A stretch of DNA of 64,000 nt from Haliotispira sp965263485 (GCA_965263485.1 CBDHHO010000004.1:62001-126000); one strand, 5' to 3'. Positions 27,024 through 35,661 are shown, counted from the first letter of the stretch. Made by a program: numbers and translations. The notes: generated from the sequence alone by a model not told the origin.

Positions 27024-27956
27024 ATGAAAAAGATTAACTATAGCATGTGGGCTGTCCTATTCTTGCTCTTTGCAGCATGCAATAAGGGAACGGACACTCA
27101 GCAATCCGACGGGCAACATAAGCGAATTACTATCGGCATGTCGTTCCAGGAAATGAATAACCCCTACTTTGTCGTCATGCGCGAAGCCTTTGAGGAAGCA
27201 GTAAGGTCAATCGGAGGGACCGCATACACTGCTGATGCCCGGCACGATGTAACCAAGCAAATCAACGACATTGAAGATATGATACAAAAAGAAATTGATA
27301 TTCTGATCATCAACCCCACCGACACGGAAGGAGTCAAAGGGGCTGTAGACAGTGCCAAGGCAGCTGGTGTGATTGTAGTCGCAGTAGACGCACAGGCAGC
27401 TGGTGTCAATGTTTTTGTTGGTTCGCGTAATTACGATGCGGGAGTACAGGCCGGAGAAGCTCTGGCACAAGGCATTGGCGGCAGTGGAGAAGTTGCCATA
27501 CTCAACGGTATCCCCGTTGTCCCGATTCTAGAGCGCGTTCGTGGTTTTAAAGATGCCATTGCCAAGTACCCAAACATTGAGATTGTCAATATCCAGAACG
27601 GCAAGCAGGCTCGTGACGTGGCCCTGAGCGTGACAGAAAACATGCTACAGGCGGCCCCTGATTTGAAGGGTATATTTTCTGTCAATGACGAAGGTTCCTT
27701 GGGCTCGCTTGCGGCCATCGAAGCATCCGGGCGCGAGATCAAGTTGACAAGCGTGGATGGGGCACCGGAAGCGGTCAAAGCGATTGCCAAGGGAGGCCCA
27801 TTCATTGCGACTTCCGCCCAGTTTCCTCGCGATATGATCCGCATCGGTCTGGGAATGGCTCTCGCCCAATACTGGGGAGCCCGGGTCGTTCCGGCTACTG
27901 TGCCGCTGAATGTAAAGTTGGTCGATAAAAATACAGCTGCAACGTTCAGCTGGTAG
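27024..27956 (+). CDS. sugar ABC transporter substrate-binding lipoprotein (ribose-type)
   Basis: A 310-aa protein with a lipoprotein signal (LLFAAC near residue 16) and a type I periplasmic-binding domain: ITIGMSFQEMNNPYFVVMRE, DIEDMIQKEIDILIINPTD, VVAVDAQAAG, and ILNGIPVVPILERVRGFKDA. It should capture a sugar or polyol for the ATPase and permease that follow (gaps of 28 and 13 nt). The ATG at 27024 is set by the strong GAAGGAG. Confidence 0.92.
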   Translation: MKKINYSMWAVLFLLFAACNKGTDTQQSDGQHKRITIGMSFQEMNNPYFVVMREAFEEAVRSIGGTAYTADARHDVTKQINDIEDMIQKEIDILIINPTDTEGVKGAVDSAKAAGVIVVAVDAQAAGVNVFVGSRNYDAGVQAGEALAQGIGGSGEVAILNGIPVVPILERVRGFKDAIAKYPNIEIVNIQNGKQARDVALSVTENMLQAAPDLKGIFSVNDEGSLGSLAAIEASGREIKLTSVDGAPEAVKAIAKGGPFIATSAQFPRDMIRIGLGMALAQYWGARVVPATVPLNVKLVDKNTAATFSW

Positions 27957-27984
27957 TTAAGGGTACCTGAACGGATGGTCTGAT

Positions 27985-29430
27985 ATGGGCAGCGTTGTAA
28001 TCGAACTGAAAAATATTACCAAAAGTTTTTTCAATGTCGAGGTTCTGCATGGTGTAAACTTGGAAGTCCGGAGCGGAGAAATCCATGCCCTGCTCGGAGA
28101 AAATGGTGCGGGAAAGTCTACGCTCATGAAAGTACTCTCTGGTTTGTATCAGCCATCTTCAGGTGAAATTATCAAAAATGGCCAGAAAATCAGGCTTTAT
28201 TCTGTCAAAGACGCGCAGCGACATGGAATCAATACCATCTTCCAAGAACTTAGTCTGATTCCCAATATGAACACCTGGCAAAATATATTTTTGGGGAGGG
28301 AAAAGTCTACAGGCCTGAATCTGGATAGAAAATACATGAGGGATAAGGCAAAAAGCGGATTACTTTCTTTAGAGATTGATATTGATATTGACTTGCCGGT
28401 TTGTGAATTGAGTATTGCCAACCAGCAGTTTGTTGAAATTGCCAAGGCGCTGCTGGAAGACTCGGATGTACTGATCTTGGACGAACCGACTTCGACCCTC
28501 ACGCCGAATGAGGTAAAACATTTATTTAAAGTCATGCGCAAGCTCAAAAAAACGGGGGTGGCGATGATTTTTATTAGCCATCATCTCGAAGAACTGTTTG
28601 ATATCTGCCAAAGAGTCACCATTCTGAGAGATGGTTATTCTCTGGGAGTGCATGAATTGTCCGAAATAAACGAGGAACAGCTCATCTCAAAAATGGTCGG
28701 GCGAGAAAATATCGCGAATTATCCGCTGAAACGGAATCCTGACACGGAGGCATTTTTTGAAGCCAAACCGAAGGGAAACTCTTCTTTTCACGTAAAACGT
28801 GGTGAAATTCTAGGCATATTCGGCTTGGTGGGAGCTGGCAGGACTGAGTTGATACTGCGGATTCTGGGCCTTAATGGAGGCTTTAGTGGATTTTTGCAAT
28901 TTAAAGGCGACAACATAACAATAAAAAATCCGGTTGAGGCATTGATGCTGGGTATTGGATTGCTTCCTGAAGATAGAAAATTTGCAGGGTTGATGTTGAA
29001 TACCAGTATTTTAGGAAATATTATTGTTAATAACATGAAAAAAATATTTTATAATAGTAAATTCGAATCGGTTAAAGCACAAAATTATCGAAAGAAACTT
29101 CATATAAAATGTACTGATATTTATCAAGAGACTAAGTTTTTGAGTGGAGGCAATCAGCAGAAAGTGGTAATTGCACGCTGGCTGTGTGCAAATTGTCAGC
29201 TGCTGATTTTTGATGAACCAACACGAGGTATTGATATTGGCGCAAAGCATGAAATATATCGGTTGATGGATCAATTTGTTAAGGAAGGGAAATCCATCAT
29301 TATGATTTCCTCTGAAATGAATGAAATTGTCGGCATGAGCGATCGCATTATTGTAATGAAAAATGGTGAAATCAAAACCACCTTAAGTGGCGATGCGAAA
29401 CCAAATGAGATATTGGCATGTGCAATTTAA
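27985..29430 (+). CDS. sugar ABC transporter ATPase (RbsA-type, two ATPase domains)
   Basis: A 481-aa protein. The first domain has Walker A GENGAGKST near residue 37, signature LSIANQQ and Walker B DVLILDEPTSTL. The second domain has the degenerate Walker A GLVGAGRTEL typical of this subfamily, LLPEDRKFAGLML, signature LSGGNQQKVVIARWL and LLIFDEPTRGID. It powers sugar import with the permease downstream. Its 3' half is AT-rich compared with the housekeeping genes to the left. Confidence 0.94.
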   Translation: MGSVVIELKNITKSFFNVEVLHGVNLEVRSGEIHALLGENGAGKSTLMKVLSGLYQPSSGEIIKNGQKIRLYSVKDAQRHGINTIFQELSLIPNMNTWQNIFLGREKSTGLNLDRKYMRDKAKSGLLSLEIDIDIDLPVCELSIANQQFVEIAKALLEDSDVLILDEPTSTLTPNEVKHLFKVMRKLKKTGVAMIFISHHLEELFDICQRVTILRDGYSLGVHELSEINEEQLISKMVGRENIANYPLKRNPDTEAFFEAKPKGNSSFHVKRGEILGIFGLVGAGRTELILRILGLNGGFSGFLQFKGDNITIKNPVEALMLGIGLLPEDRKFAGLMLNTSILGNIIVNNMKKIFYNSKFESVKAQNYRKKLHIKCTDIYQETKFLSGGNQQKVVIARWLCANCQLLIFDEPTRGIDIGAKHEIYRLMDQFVKEGKSIIMISSEMNEIVGMSDRIIVMKNGEIKTTLSGDAKPNEILACAI

Positions 29431-29443
29431 AGGGATTATTTTG

Positions 29444-30367
29444 ATGCTTGCCAGAATTCTAAAAAACAGTTTTATGCTACCTCTTATGGCCTTGTTCGCA
29501 ATCTTCATTATTCTCTCTGTATCTTCACGGTATTTCTTGGATTTTGATAATCTGAATGCCGTGCTCAGGCAATCATCTATTGATGCTTTATTGGCTTTCG
29601 GCATGACACTGGTGATTCTGACAGGCGGCATTGACCTCTCTGTCGGTGCTGTGTCTGCTTTGGTAGGTACAATCTTTGCCGGAATGGTTGCAAATTCCCT
29701 GCCTCAAGGGGTCGCTTTGCTATTAGCATTAGTTTTTGCCGGCATCATTGGCTTATGCAATGGTCTGGTTGTAACCAGATTACAACTTCCTTCCATCGTG
29801 GTCACTTTGGCCATGATGCTGATAGCGCGCGGCATTGCATTGGTCTACACCGGAGGTTACCCCATATCCGGGCTGCCGGACTCCTTCCGGATTATCGGAA
29901 GTAAAAGTTTCCCCTTTTTGATTGCCATTAGCACATTCATGGTAATCTGGTATTTTCTCACGCAAACTCGCGCAGGGAAATATCTTTATGCAATAGGAGA
30001 TAATGAAACGGCTGTTTTATACTCTGGTATTGATATCAATAAATATAAAAGAATGGCCTATATTCTGTGTTCTCTCTGCGCCGGAATTGGCGGAATTGTC
30101 TTGGCTTCCCGCACAGGAAGCGGACAGCCCAATTCAGCGGATGGTTTTGAATTAACTGCGATTGCCGCAGTTGTCTTGGGAGGAACCCTGATTACCGGAG
30201 GCAGGGGCAGCGTACTGGGCACACTGATTGGAGCCTTGACCTTGGGTCTGATTAACAATGGCTTAAATCTACTGGGCATTAATCCCTTTGCTCAGCAAAT
30301 AGTGAAGGGTTTCATCATACTGCTTGCAATATCTATAAGTGCGTTAAAAACCAAGACCAAATATTGA
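29444..30367 (+). CDS. sugar ABC transporter permease (RbsC-type)
   Basis: A 307-aa integral membrane protein with about eight to ten hydrophobic segments. Typical RbsC motifs are LLAFGMTLVILTGGIDLSVG, LPSIVVTLAMMLIARGIALV, YAIGDNETAVLYSGIDINKY and GGTLITGGRGSVLGTLIGA. The ATG at 29444 has AGGGA upstream and follows the ATPase stop by 13 nt. Confidence 0.92.
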   Translation: MLARILKNSFMLPLMALFAIFIILSVSSRYFLDFDNLNAVLRQSSIDALLAFGMTLVILTGGIDLSVGAVSALVGTIFAGMVANSLPQGVALLLALVFAGIIGLCNGLVVTRLQLPSIVVTLAMMLIARGIALVYTGGYPISGLPDSFRIIGSKSFPFLIAISTFMVIWYFLTQTRAGKYLYAIGDNETAVLYSGIDINKYKRMAYILCSLCAGIGGIVLASRTGSGQPNSADGFELTAIAAVVLGGTLITGGRGSVLGTLIGALTLGLINNGLNLLGINPFAQQIVKGFIILLAISISALKTKTKY

Positions 30368-30386
30368 CAAGTTTCAAATAATTTAG

Positions 30387-30550
30387 GGGGACCTCTAAAA
30401 ACTCGCTTTTGATGCTGAGCGGATGAGATTTTGCCGAGTGCGAGGAAGTGAAGCCGAGGCATACTTTGTTGTATGGTAAGGCTTTGCTGGCGAAGCGATT
30501 CGGCAACAAGATCGCCGCTCAGCGCAAAATTGGAATTTTTAGAGGTTCCC
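30387..30550. mobile_element. 164-bp MITE-like element with 4-bp target duplication
   Basis: Ends GGGGACCTCTAAAAACTCGC and inverse ending GGTTCCC, bounded by TTAG on both sides. It lies between the permease and the dehydrogenase gene, so it may split a former operon. Confidence 0.92.
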
Positions 30551-30591
30551 TTAGAGCACTTAAAAAACAAAAGGCAAAGGAGCCTTGCATA

Positions 30592-31683
30592 ATGAACTCT
30601 ATCCCCAAAACAATCAAAGCCATTGTCAATCACGGGCCCAATGACTATCGCTTAGAAGAATTACCCTGCCCCAGGCCCAAGATCAGGGAGTTGCTGATAA
30701 AAGTCGAGGCCTGCGGTATCTGCGGCTCAGATGGCAAGTGCATGCACGGTGCTTCCATGTACTGGAGCGGAGATGAGCCGGGTGTTGATTCCTGGGTTAA
30801 GACTCCGGTTGTGCCCGGGCACGAATTTGTTGGTTACATAGCCGCGGCCGGCGGAGGCGCAGAAGAACATTTTGGCGTGACGGTCGGCGATCGGGTCACA
30901 GCCGAGCAAATCATCCCTTGTGGGAAATGTATGTTCTGCAAGTCGGGCAAATATTGGATGTGTGAACAACACGATATTTTTGGCTTTCAGAAAGGTCGTT
31001 CAGACGGTGCAATGGCCGAATATATGATTTTCAATCAGGACTGCATCGTCCATAAAGTTCCCAAGACACTGAGTATCGAGAATGCTGCATTTATTGAACC
31101 ATTGGCCTGTGGCATTCATGCCGTAGAGCGTGCGCAGGTTTTTCTGCGCGATGTCGTGGTGGTGGCGGGGGCAGGCCCCATCGGTTTGGGGATCATTCAG
31201 GCTCTGGCCTTGCAGAGTCCCAAAGAACTGATCGTTCTGGACTTGGACGACAAACGTCTGGCCTTGTGCCGGGAACTGGGTGCGACCATTGCGCTAAATC
31301 CACGAAAAGTCGATGTTATTAGCAAGGTAAAGGAACTTAGCGGAGGTTATGGCTGCGATATTTACATCGAAGCCTCCGGACACCCGCAGGGTGTTCAGCA
31401 GGGGCTGGAAATGACTCGTCGCCTGGGTCGCTTTGTCGAAATGAGCGTCTTTGGTCAGGATGTGAGCACCGATTGGTCCGTGATTGGAGATCGCAAAGAG
31501 CTGGATATCCGGGGAACCCATTTAGGCCCTTACTGTTACCCCATTGCCATCGATTTATTGCAAAAAGGCAGGATTTCAGCAAAAAAAATTGTTACCCATC
31601 AGTTCCCGCTGACAGAATTTCAGGCAGCCATGGAAATGGCATCCCGGACCGATCAGAGTATTAAAGTGCTATTGGTCCCATAG
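30592..31683 (+). CDS. zinc-dependent polyol dehydrogenase, erythritol/L-threitol type
   Basis: A 363-aa medium-chain dehydrogenase. The catalytic zinc site is CGICGSD and PGHEFVG; the structural zinc site has four Cys in IIPCGKCMFCKSGKYWMCE; the nucleotide-binding motif is VVVAGAGPIGLGII. The stretches YRLEELPCPRP, YWMCEQHDIFGF and STDWSVIGDRKELDIRGTHL match what I know of erythritol/L-threitol dehydrogenases. The ATG at 30592 follows AAGGAG. With the adjacent ABC transporter it suggests uptake and oxidation of a tetritol or similar polyol; the substrate is inferred. Confidence 0.85.
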   Translation: MNSIPKTIKAIVNHGPNDYRLEELPCPRPKIRELLIKVEACGICGSDGKCMHGASMYWSGDEPGVDSWVKTPVVPGHEFVGYIAAAGGGAEEHFGVTVGDRVTAEQIIPCGKCMFCKSGKYWMCEQHDIFGFQKGRSDGAMAEYMIFNQDCIVHKVPKTLSIENAAFIEPLACGIHAVERAQVFLRDVVVVAGAGPIGLGIIQALALQSPKELIVLDLDDKRLALCRELGATIALNPRKVDVISKVKELSGGYGCDIYIEASGHPQGVQQGLEMTRRLGRFVEMSVFGQDVSTDWSVIGDRKELDIRGTHLGPYCYPIAIDLLQKGRISAKKIVTHQFPLTEFQAAMEMASRTDQSIKVLLVP

Positions 31684-31751
31684 AAGGCTGGTGCACAAAC
31701 CTTCAAAGTGATGTGTGGAGTAACCCTGAGGTCACGGACACCACACAATAT

Positions 31752-31780
31752 GGAGCCTCTAAAAATTTCCCTCCACAGAA
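31752..31780 (+). repeat. solitary element left end
   Basis: GGAGCCTCTAAAAATTTCCC followed by TCCACAGAAAG, the inverse of the CTTTCTGTGG motif seen before several right ends. No partner end is nearby. Confidence 0.5.
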
Positions 31781-31849
31781 AGATTCTGCTGCCAGACTTG
31801 GTCTTTTTAACGGGGCAGAAGTCGGCCTGTGCCTTGCGGCAGGATTTGT

Positions 31850-32252
31850 AGGGCGATTTGCTGGCTGATAAAGAAGTGGTCAAAGCTATCGAGGACGGCA
31901 TGCGCAGCATAACGCGCGAGTACATTCTCTACAATCTCGGCCCCAGCAGGCATCACCGAGCGGACCACACCCAGTGGGGACGGCCTCTGCCTGCCCAAAG
32001 ACCACCCCTTCTGGAACACCCATCATCCGATGAACGGCTGGGGCTGCAAATGCTGGGCGGGCTTTATCACCAAAGAGCAGTTTGACGACTATCAGAAAAA
32101 CGGGATTTCCGAACCCATACTGGATGGGCAGGAAGCCGCAAAGTCAAGAAACACGCAGGAAACTGCGCGACGAGGCTCCGCCCATCGAGTATATGGACTG
32201 GCTCAACAAGAAGATGGGGCAGATCGAGAAGGTGCCCAAGGGCATCAGCCCC
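31850..32252 (+). pseudogene. remnant of a phage minor head protein (Mu gpF-like)
   Basis: Two overlapping plus-strand frames together read GDGLCLPKDHPFWNTHHPMN, then GWGCKCWAGFITKEQFDDYQ, then after a frame change PPIEYMDWLNKKMGQIEKVPKGISP. The HPFW-T-H-P-NGWGC-C motif is the signature of Mu gpF/SPP1 gp7-type head morphogenesis proteins, and KVPKGISP matches the region near their C-terminus. The N-terminal part, about 31850-31960, is only weakly readable. It is a broken prophage fragment that ends where the lipoprotein gene at 32262 ends, tail to tail. No other phage gene is nearby. Confidence 0.65.
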
Positions 32253-32261
32253 TCCCCTCAA

Positions 32262-33365
32262 TTACGGTGCCGCAAGAGTAAAAGAAGGTGCCAATATACG
32301 ATTCGCGGTGGGCGCACAGTTACTTGTGATCCAAGCCTTACTGTACTTGGTGGTATCGATTTGGCCCATCATATCGTAGTAGGGCCGCCGAGCTCCCTGA
32401 AAAGGATGCCCGTGGAACAACACCGAGCCGCCCTCAGGATTATCAGCATGATAGGAATTTCCCGCCTTTGGAGGGTAAGCCAAATGCACTGCATTATTAA
32501 TTGCTCTCGTATTGAACCCGGTTTTTAAAAATAATTTACTCACAGCACCCAAAAAACAAGTATTCTGATCCGGAAAGGTCTGAATGCTGCGTATGGGCAG
32601 GTAGAGGATTTCTCCGCTTCCCACCTCGATGCGATGCAGTGTTACACGACTTTTATGATTGTCCGCAGCATCGATTATCGCAGCATCGTCAATATTCTTT
32701 GTCCACATATCCATGCCCCACAGGGCCCGGAGCGGGGAATCCGATATGGGGGCTCCCGGTGTGCCCGGTGTATCCGGTGTAGCACGCAGGCCACTTTCTT
32801 CAGTCGTGATGGCAGCAGGCAGAGCGTCAGGGTAATCTGCTGTGGTGATCGCCCCAGAGCTCTTGAGGTGGGTGGCGTTCTGATAGGCGTGGACGTAGTA
32901 CTGCTGCCCCGGGCTCATAAAGCCCGGATATTTGCTCTCAGGCTCGGTGCCCAGATCGACCGCCGCGTTGTGCGGCGGGGTCACATAATCTTTGGTGACG
33001 CTGAAGTAGATTCCCCGCTGGTAGTTTTTCTCGGCGGAAAAGCTGCGCGTTATCAGGGCGGGGTGGTCTTTGACGCTGCTCCAGGCGGGGGCGGCTGAGG
33101 AGTCGCTGAGGATGAATTCGTATGTCCCGGCAGAGTTTGCGGTAACGGTGAGCAGGAACTCGCGCAGGCCGATGATCGTTTTCTCAAAGCGGACCGTGCG
33201 GGGCGCCCCATTATCGGCCCCATTATCGGCCCCATCATTGCCCCCATCATCGGGCGGATCGCAGGCGGCCAGTAGAATCAGGGAGCAGAAAAATAAAAGG
33301 ATAAATGGGAACGAAATCCCCGCAGAGAAATAATTTCCCCTGCTATATGGTTTTAATTTTTTCGA
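32262..33365 (-). CDS. cassette lipoprotein A (start unresolved; out of frame with its leader ATG)
   Basis: The minus-strand frame is open from within the heptamer tract and reads KKLKPYSR, a hydrophobic segment FPFILLFFCSLILLAAC (a lipobox), a DPPDDGG and NGADNGAD linker, then a domain with TVRFEKTIIGLREFLLTV, GTYEFILSDSS, FSVTKDYVTPPHNAA, GFMSPGQQYYVHAYQN, LRALWGMDMWTKNIDDAA and a C-terminus YYDMMGQIDTT...SFTLAAP. No ATG lies between the leader and the signal peptide; the only well-placed start is the leader ATG, which is in another frame as sequenced. Homologous to the genes at 46290-48608 and 44413-44673. Function unknown; the lipobox suggests a surface or periplasmic lipoprotein. Confidence 0.65.
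   Translation of the reverse strand, partial: SKKLKPYSRGNYFSAGISFPFILLFFCSLILLAACDPPDDGGNDGADNGADNGAPRTVRFEKTIIGLREFLLTVTANSAGTYEFILSDSSAAPAWSSVKDHPALITRSFSAEKNYQRGIYFSVTKDYVTPPHNAAVDLGTEPESKYPGFMSPGQQYYVHAYQNATHLKSSGAITTADYPDALPAAITTEESGLRATPDTPGTPGAPISDSPLRALWGMDMWTKNIDDAAIIDAADNHKSRVTLHRIEVGSGEILYLPIRSIQTFPDQNTCFLGAVSKLFLKTGFNTRAINNAVHLAYPPKAGNSYHADNPEGGSVLFHGHPFQGARRPYYDMMGQIDTTKYSKAWITSNCAPTANRILAPSFTLAAP
33322..33343 (-). promoter_or_regulatory. hairpin between leader stop and lipoprotein signal sequence, cassette A
   Basis: On the minus strand GCAGGGGAAAT pairs with TATTTCTCTGC, allowing two G-U pairs, to give a 9-bp stem with a four-base loop. The same position is palindromic in the other cassettes (46312-46333, 50363-50384, 60293-60314 and, with other sequence, 34262-34287). 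Confidence 0.5.
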
Positions 33366-33430
33366 TGAGCGATGAGCGATGAGCGATGAGCGATGAGCGA
33401 TGAGCGAATTTTACTGAACTTGTGTTCCAT
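33353..33430 (-). CDS. cassette A leader ORF with six 7-bp repeats
   Basis: ATG 33430 with AAGGAG 8-9 nt upstream opens a 25-codon frame, MEHKFSKIR followed by SSLIAHR twice and KN, ending TAA. The body is six tandem CGCTCAT units, so the peptide repeats every seven residues. The unit length is not a multiple of three: one more unit would place the ATG in frame with the lipoprotein. The ATG region and repeats are nearly identical in four cassettes. Confidence 0.6.
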   Translation of the reverse strand: MEHKFSKIRSSLIAHRSSLIAHRKN

Positions 33431-33452
33431 TGTGCAATACTCCTTGGTATTA

Positions 33453-33498
33453 TTATGCAAAATAATGCATAAAGATGATGTTCCGGCCAAGGTCGGAA
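33453..33498 (-). promoter_or_regulatory. two inverted repeats upstream of leader A
   Basis: TTATGCA/TGCATAA with a 6-base loop at 33453-33472, and the TTCCG...CGGAA palindrome at 33481-33498. Both are conserved upstream of all five leaders and are candidate operators or RNA stems. Confidence 0.55.
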
Positions 33499-33628
33499 TG
33501 GTTTTGATAAAAGATGAAATAGGGTTATAAAATAGCTTGTCCTTCTCAAAGAATATACGATTCCCCCGCGGAGGGCAAGAGAAATTGCAGGAGAATCTCC
33601 AAAAATTGGCTTTTCTTGCGAGGCTCCC

Positions 33629-33716
33629 ATGCTGCGCCAGCTCGCAAAAAAGGAAGGTCGGGCCTAGCTGCGCACGGCCCTCCCCATTTCTCCCATGCTG
33701 CGCCAGCTCGCATGGG
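33629..33716. repeat. 67-bp family repeat, about one and a half copies
   Basis: CTCCCATGCTGCGCCAGCTCGC occurs twice about 65 bp apart, with GGTCGGGCCTAGCTGCGCAC between. Inverse orientation relative to the array at 61723. Confidence 0.75.
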
Positions 33717-33874
33717 AGCGGCACTCAGGCGGCGCAGTTGTCAAGGACAGTTTCACAGAAAAAGCAAATTCTGGGAGCTTTTCTTGTGATTTTCTTGCCC
33801 TCCGTAGAGAAAGAGTATATAGTTCAAAGAGAGGAAAGAGAGGAATATATTTCGTATCTCTATTTCATCTTTTG

Positions 33875-34088
33875 GGGATCTCTAAAAATTCGCTTTTGTT
33901 TTCTTGCGAAGCTATTTTGGAGCAAGGAAGTGAGGCCAAAGAATACTTTGTTGTATTGTATAGGCTTCCATTCCTCAGCATGGAAGAAAATGCAGGCCGT
34001 GCGCAGTAAGAGCCTGCCGCCTCTTCTGACAAAGCTGTTCGTTTCAAAAGAGCGAGCAAGAGCGCAGAATGGAATTTTTAGAGATCCC
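33875..34088. mobile_element. MITE-like element, near copy of the one between hflK and hflC
   Basis: Ends GGGATCTCTAAAAATTCGC and inverse ending GAGATCCC; the two ends share the same A-to-T-type change, so they remain complementary. The interior closely matches 3745-3960. It lies just upstream of the cassette B promoter region. Confidence 0.88.
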
Positions 34089-34102
34089 TTTTGCCAAAAT
34101 CA

Positions 34103-34148
34103 TTCCGACCTCGGTCGGAACATCATCTTTATGCATTGTTTTGCATAA
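34103..34148 (+). promoter_or_regulatory. two inverted repeats upstream of leader B
   Basis: A perfect 8-bp-arm palindrome TTCCGACCTCGGTCGGAA (34103-34120) and TTATGCA/TGCATAA (34129-34148), the same pair as in the other four cassettes. Confidence 0.55.
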
Positions 34149-34170
34149 TAATACCCGGGAGTATTGCATA

Positions 34171-34245
34171 ATGGGACACAAGTTCAGTAAAATTCGCACA
34201 TCGCACATCGCACATCGCACATCGCACATCGCACATCGCAGTTAA
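34171..34245 (+). CDS. cassette B leader ORF with six variant 7-bp repeats
   Basis: ATG 34171, after CGGGAG, opens a 24-codon frame starting MGHKFSKIR, then TSHIAHR repeats, ending TAA. The unit is CGCACAT instead of CGCTCAT, changed in all six copies, yet the number is again six. There is no A-run at the stop codon in this cassette. Confidence 0.55.
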   Translation: MGHKFSKIRTSHIAHRTSHIAHRS

Positions 34246-34261
34246 TTGAATCAAGGCCATG

Positions 34262-34287
34262 CCGCGGGAAAATATATTTTCCCGCGG
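34262..34287. repeat. perfect 26-bp palindrome at the lipoprotein B start
   Basis: CCGCGGGAAAATA followed by its exact inverse. Its last base is the G of the candidate GTG start. It occupies the place of the hairpins in the other cassettes but with different sequence, which argues that structure rather than sequence is kept. Confidence 0.8.
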
Positions 34288-35600
34288 TGTTTTTGCGTCC
34301 ATTCGCCCTCCTTTCCATCCTTTTCCTGGCACTCGCCTGTGGCCCCCCCGAAGATATTGGGCTCGGCCCGAATCTACCGGCCGCGATATCTTTACTGAGC
34401 GCCGCGGAGCAGAAAGAACTGGCGGAACTTCTGCAGGCGGGAGGCCTGCACGAAACGGAACGGAGCCGGTTTGTGGAGCTTGCGGTCAAGCCTAATCTGA
34501 GCCCTGCGGAACGGGAACAGAAGGAGAAGCTTGAGAAGAAGCTTCAGGAGGCGCTTAACAAAGAGCCGACCTCCGCTGATCAACAACAAACTAAGTTGAC
34601 GGAACTTCTGAAAAAGCTTAGGGGTTCCAGCGGTACCAAGACAGGCACCGCCCAAAAGTCGAAAAACTTGCAGAGCATCCTGCAAGACGGAACCCTGCCG
34701 ACCCCATCGGAGCTGGCGGCTTACGACCAAGCTACCGCGGATATTCTGTCCCCTCTTGCCGGCAATACAGCCAAAAAACTGGGGATCATATATGTTACGG
34801 AAGCCGGGAAGGGCACCCAGGATGGCAGCAGCTGGGAGAATGCCTATGCCGCAGCCAAGCTGAAAACCGCCATTGACAGCGCGGGAACAGCAGCCAACGA
34901 GCAGAAACCCTACCTGGTAATGGTCGCAGAGGGCAGCTACGCCATCAGCGAAACCCTGAGCATGAAAAAGCATGTAGCCATCATGGGCGGCTTTAGCGGC
35001 AATGGCGTCGATAGGGGCGGAACTACCACCCTGGATGGCGGGGGCAACACTCGGGTCTTTTTCAATATCAGACTGGACAACACGGCTGTGCTCTCCGGAG
35101 TGACCATATCCAATGGTCTTACGAATCTTAATGGCGGCGGCATGTTCAATAACGAATCCTCGCCCACACTCAGCCATGTTGTGTTTTCCGGAAATACGGC
35201 CAGTGATGGTGGCGGCATGTCCAATGCCGACTCCTCGCCCACGCTCAGCCATGTTACCTTCTCCGGGAACACGGCAACTGAAAAGGGAGGCGGGATGAGA
35301 AATAGCCAATCTTCTCCCACGCTCAGCCATGTTACCTTCTCCAAGAACACGGCAAAACAATTGGGAGGCGGGATGGCTAATTCCGGCTCTTCCCCCACGC
35401 TCACCAATGTTACGTTCTCCGGGAACACGGCAAAGGAATTGGGAGGCGGGATGGCTAATTCCGACTCTTCCCCCACGACCACCAATGTTGAGTACTCCGG
35501 GAACACGGCAAAGAAAAACCCTGATAGGTATGACTATTCTTCAGAGATGCCGGGGGGCCCGGACCTGGGGGCCTTCGCGTCTGGCGGCACAGCACCGTAG
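34287..35600 (+). CDS. cassette lipoprotein B with polymorphic-membrane-protein-like beta-helix repeats
   Basis: From GTG 34287 a 437-aa protein with a signal FLRPFALLSILFLALAC (lipobox LALAC). Residues 25-130 are helical and charged, with a leucine-rich stretch (REQKEKLEKKLQEALNKE). Then IIYVTEAGKGTQDGSSWENA and a region with five to six repeats of about 23 residues, of the type SSPTLSHVTFSGNTA followed by GGGM-N, as in Pmp-type right-handed beta-helix surface proteins. GTG lacks a good ribosome-binding site. The frame is open upstream to the heptamer tract and would fuse to the leader ATG with one more 7-bp unit. Probably a surface-exposed lipoprotein. Confidence 0.75.
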   Translation: MFLRPFALLSILFLALACGPPEDIGLGPNLPAAISLLSAAEQKELAELLQAGGLHETERSRFVELAVKPNLSPAEREQKEKLEKKLQEALNKEPTSADQQQTKLTELLKKLRGSSGTKTGTAQKSKNLQSILQDGTLPTPSELAAYDQATADILSPLAGNTAKKLGIIYVTEAGKGTQDGSSWENAYAAAKLKTAIDSAGTAANEQKPYLVMVAEGSYAISETLSMKKHVAIMGGFSGNGVDRGGTTTLDGGGNTRVFFNIRLDNTAVLSGVTISNGLTNLNGGGMFNNESSPTLSHVVFSGNTASDGGGMSNADSSPTLSHVTFSGNTATEKGGGMRNSQSSPTLSHVTFSKNTAKQLGGGMANSGSSPTLTNVTFSGNTAKELGGGMANSDSSPTTTNVEYSGNTAKKNPDRYDYSSEMPGGPDLGAFASGGTAP

Positions 35601-35624
35601 AGCCGCCAAAGAGTAGCTTCGCCA

Positions 35625-35661
35625 AACAAAAGAGGCCCCGCTAGGCGGGGCCTCTTTTGTT
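35625..35661 (+). terminator. terminator after lipoprotein B
   Basis: Arms of 17 bp (AACAAAAGAGGCCCCGC and its inverse) with a TAG loop, about 25 nt after the stop codon, with T-rich sequence at the 3' side. A classic rho-independent form. Confidence 0.85.
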
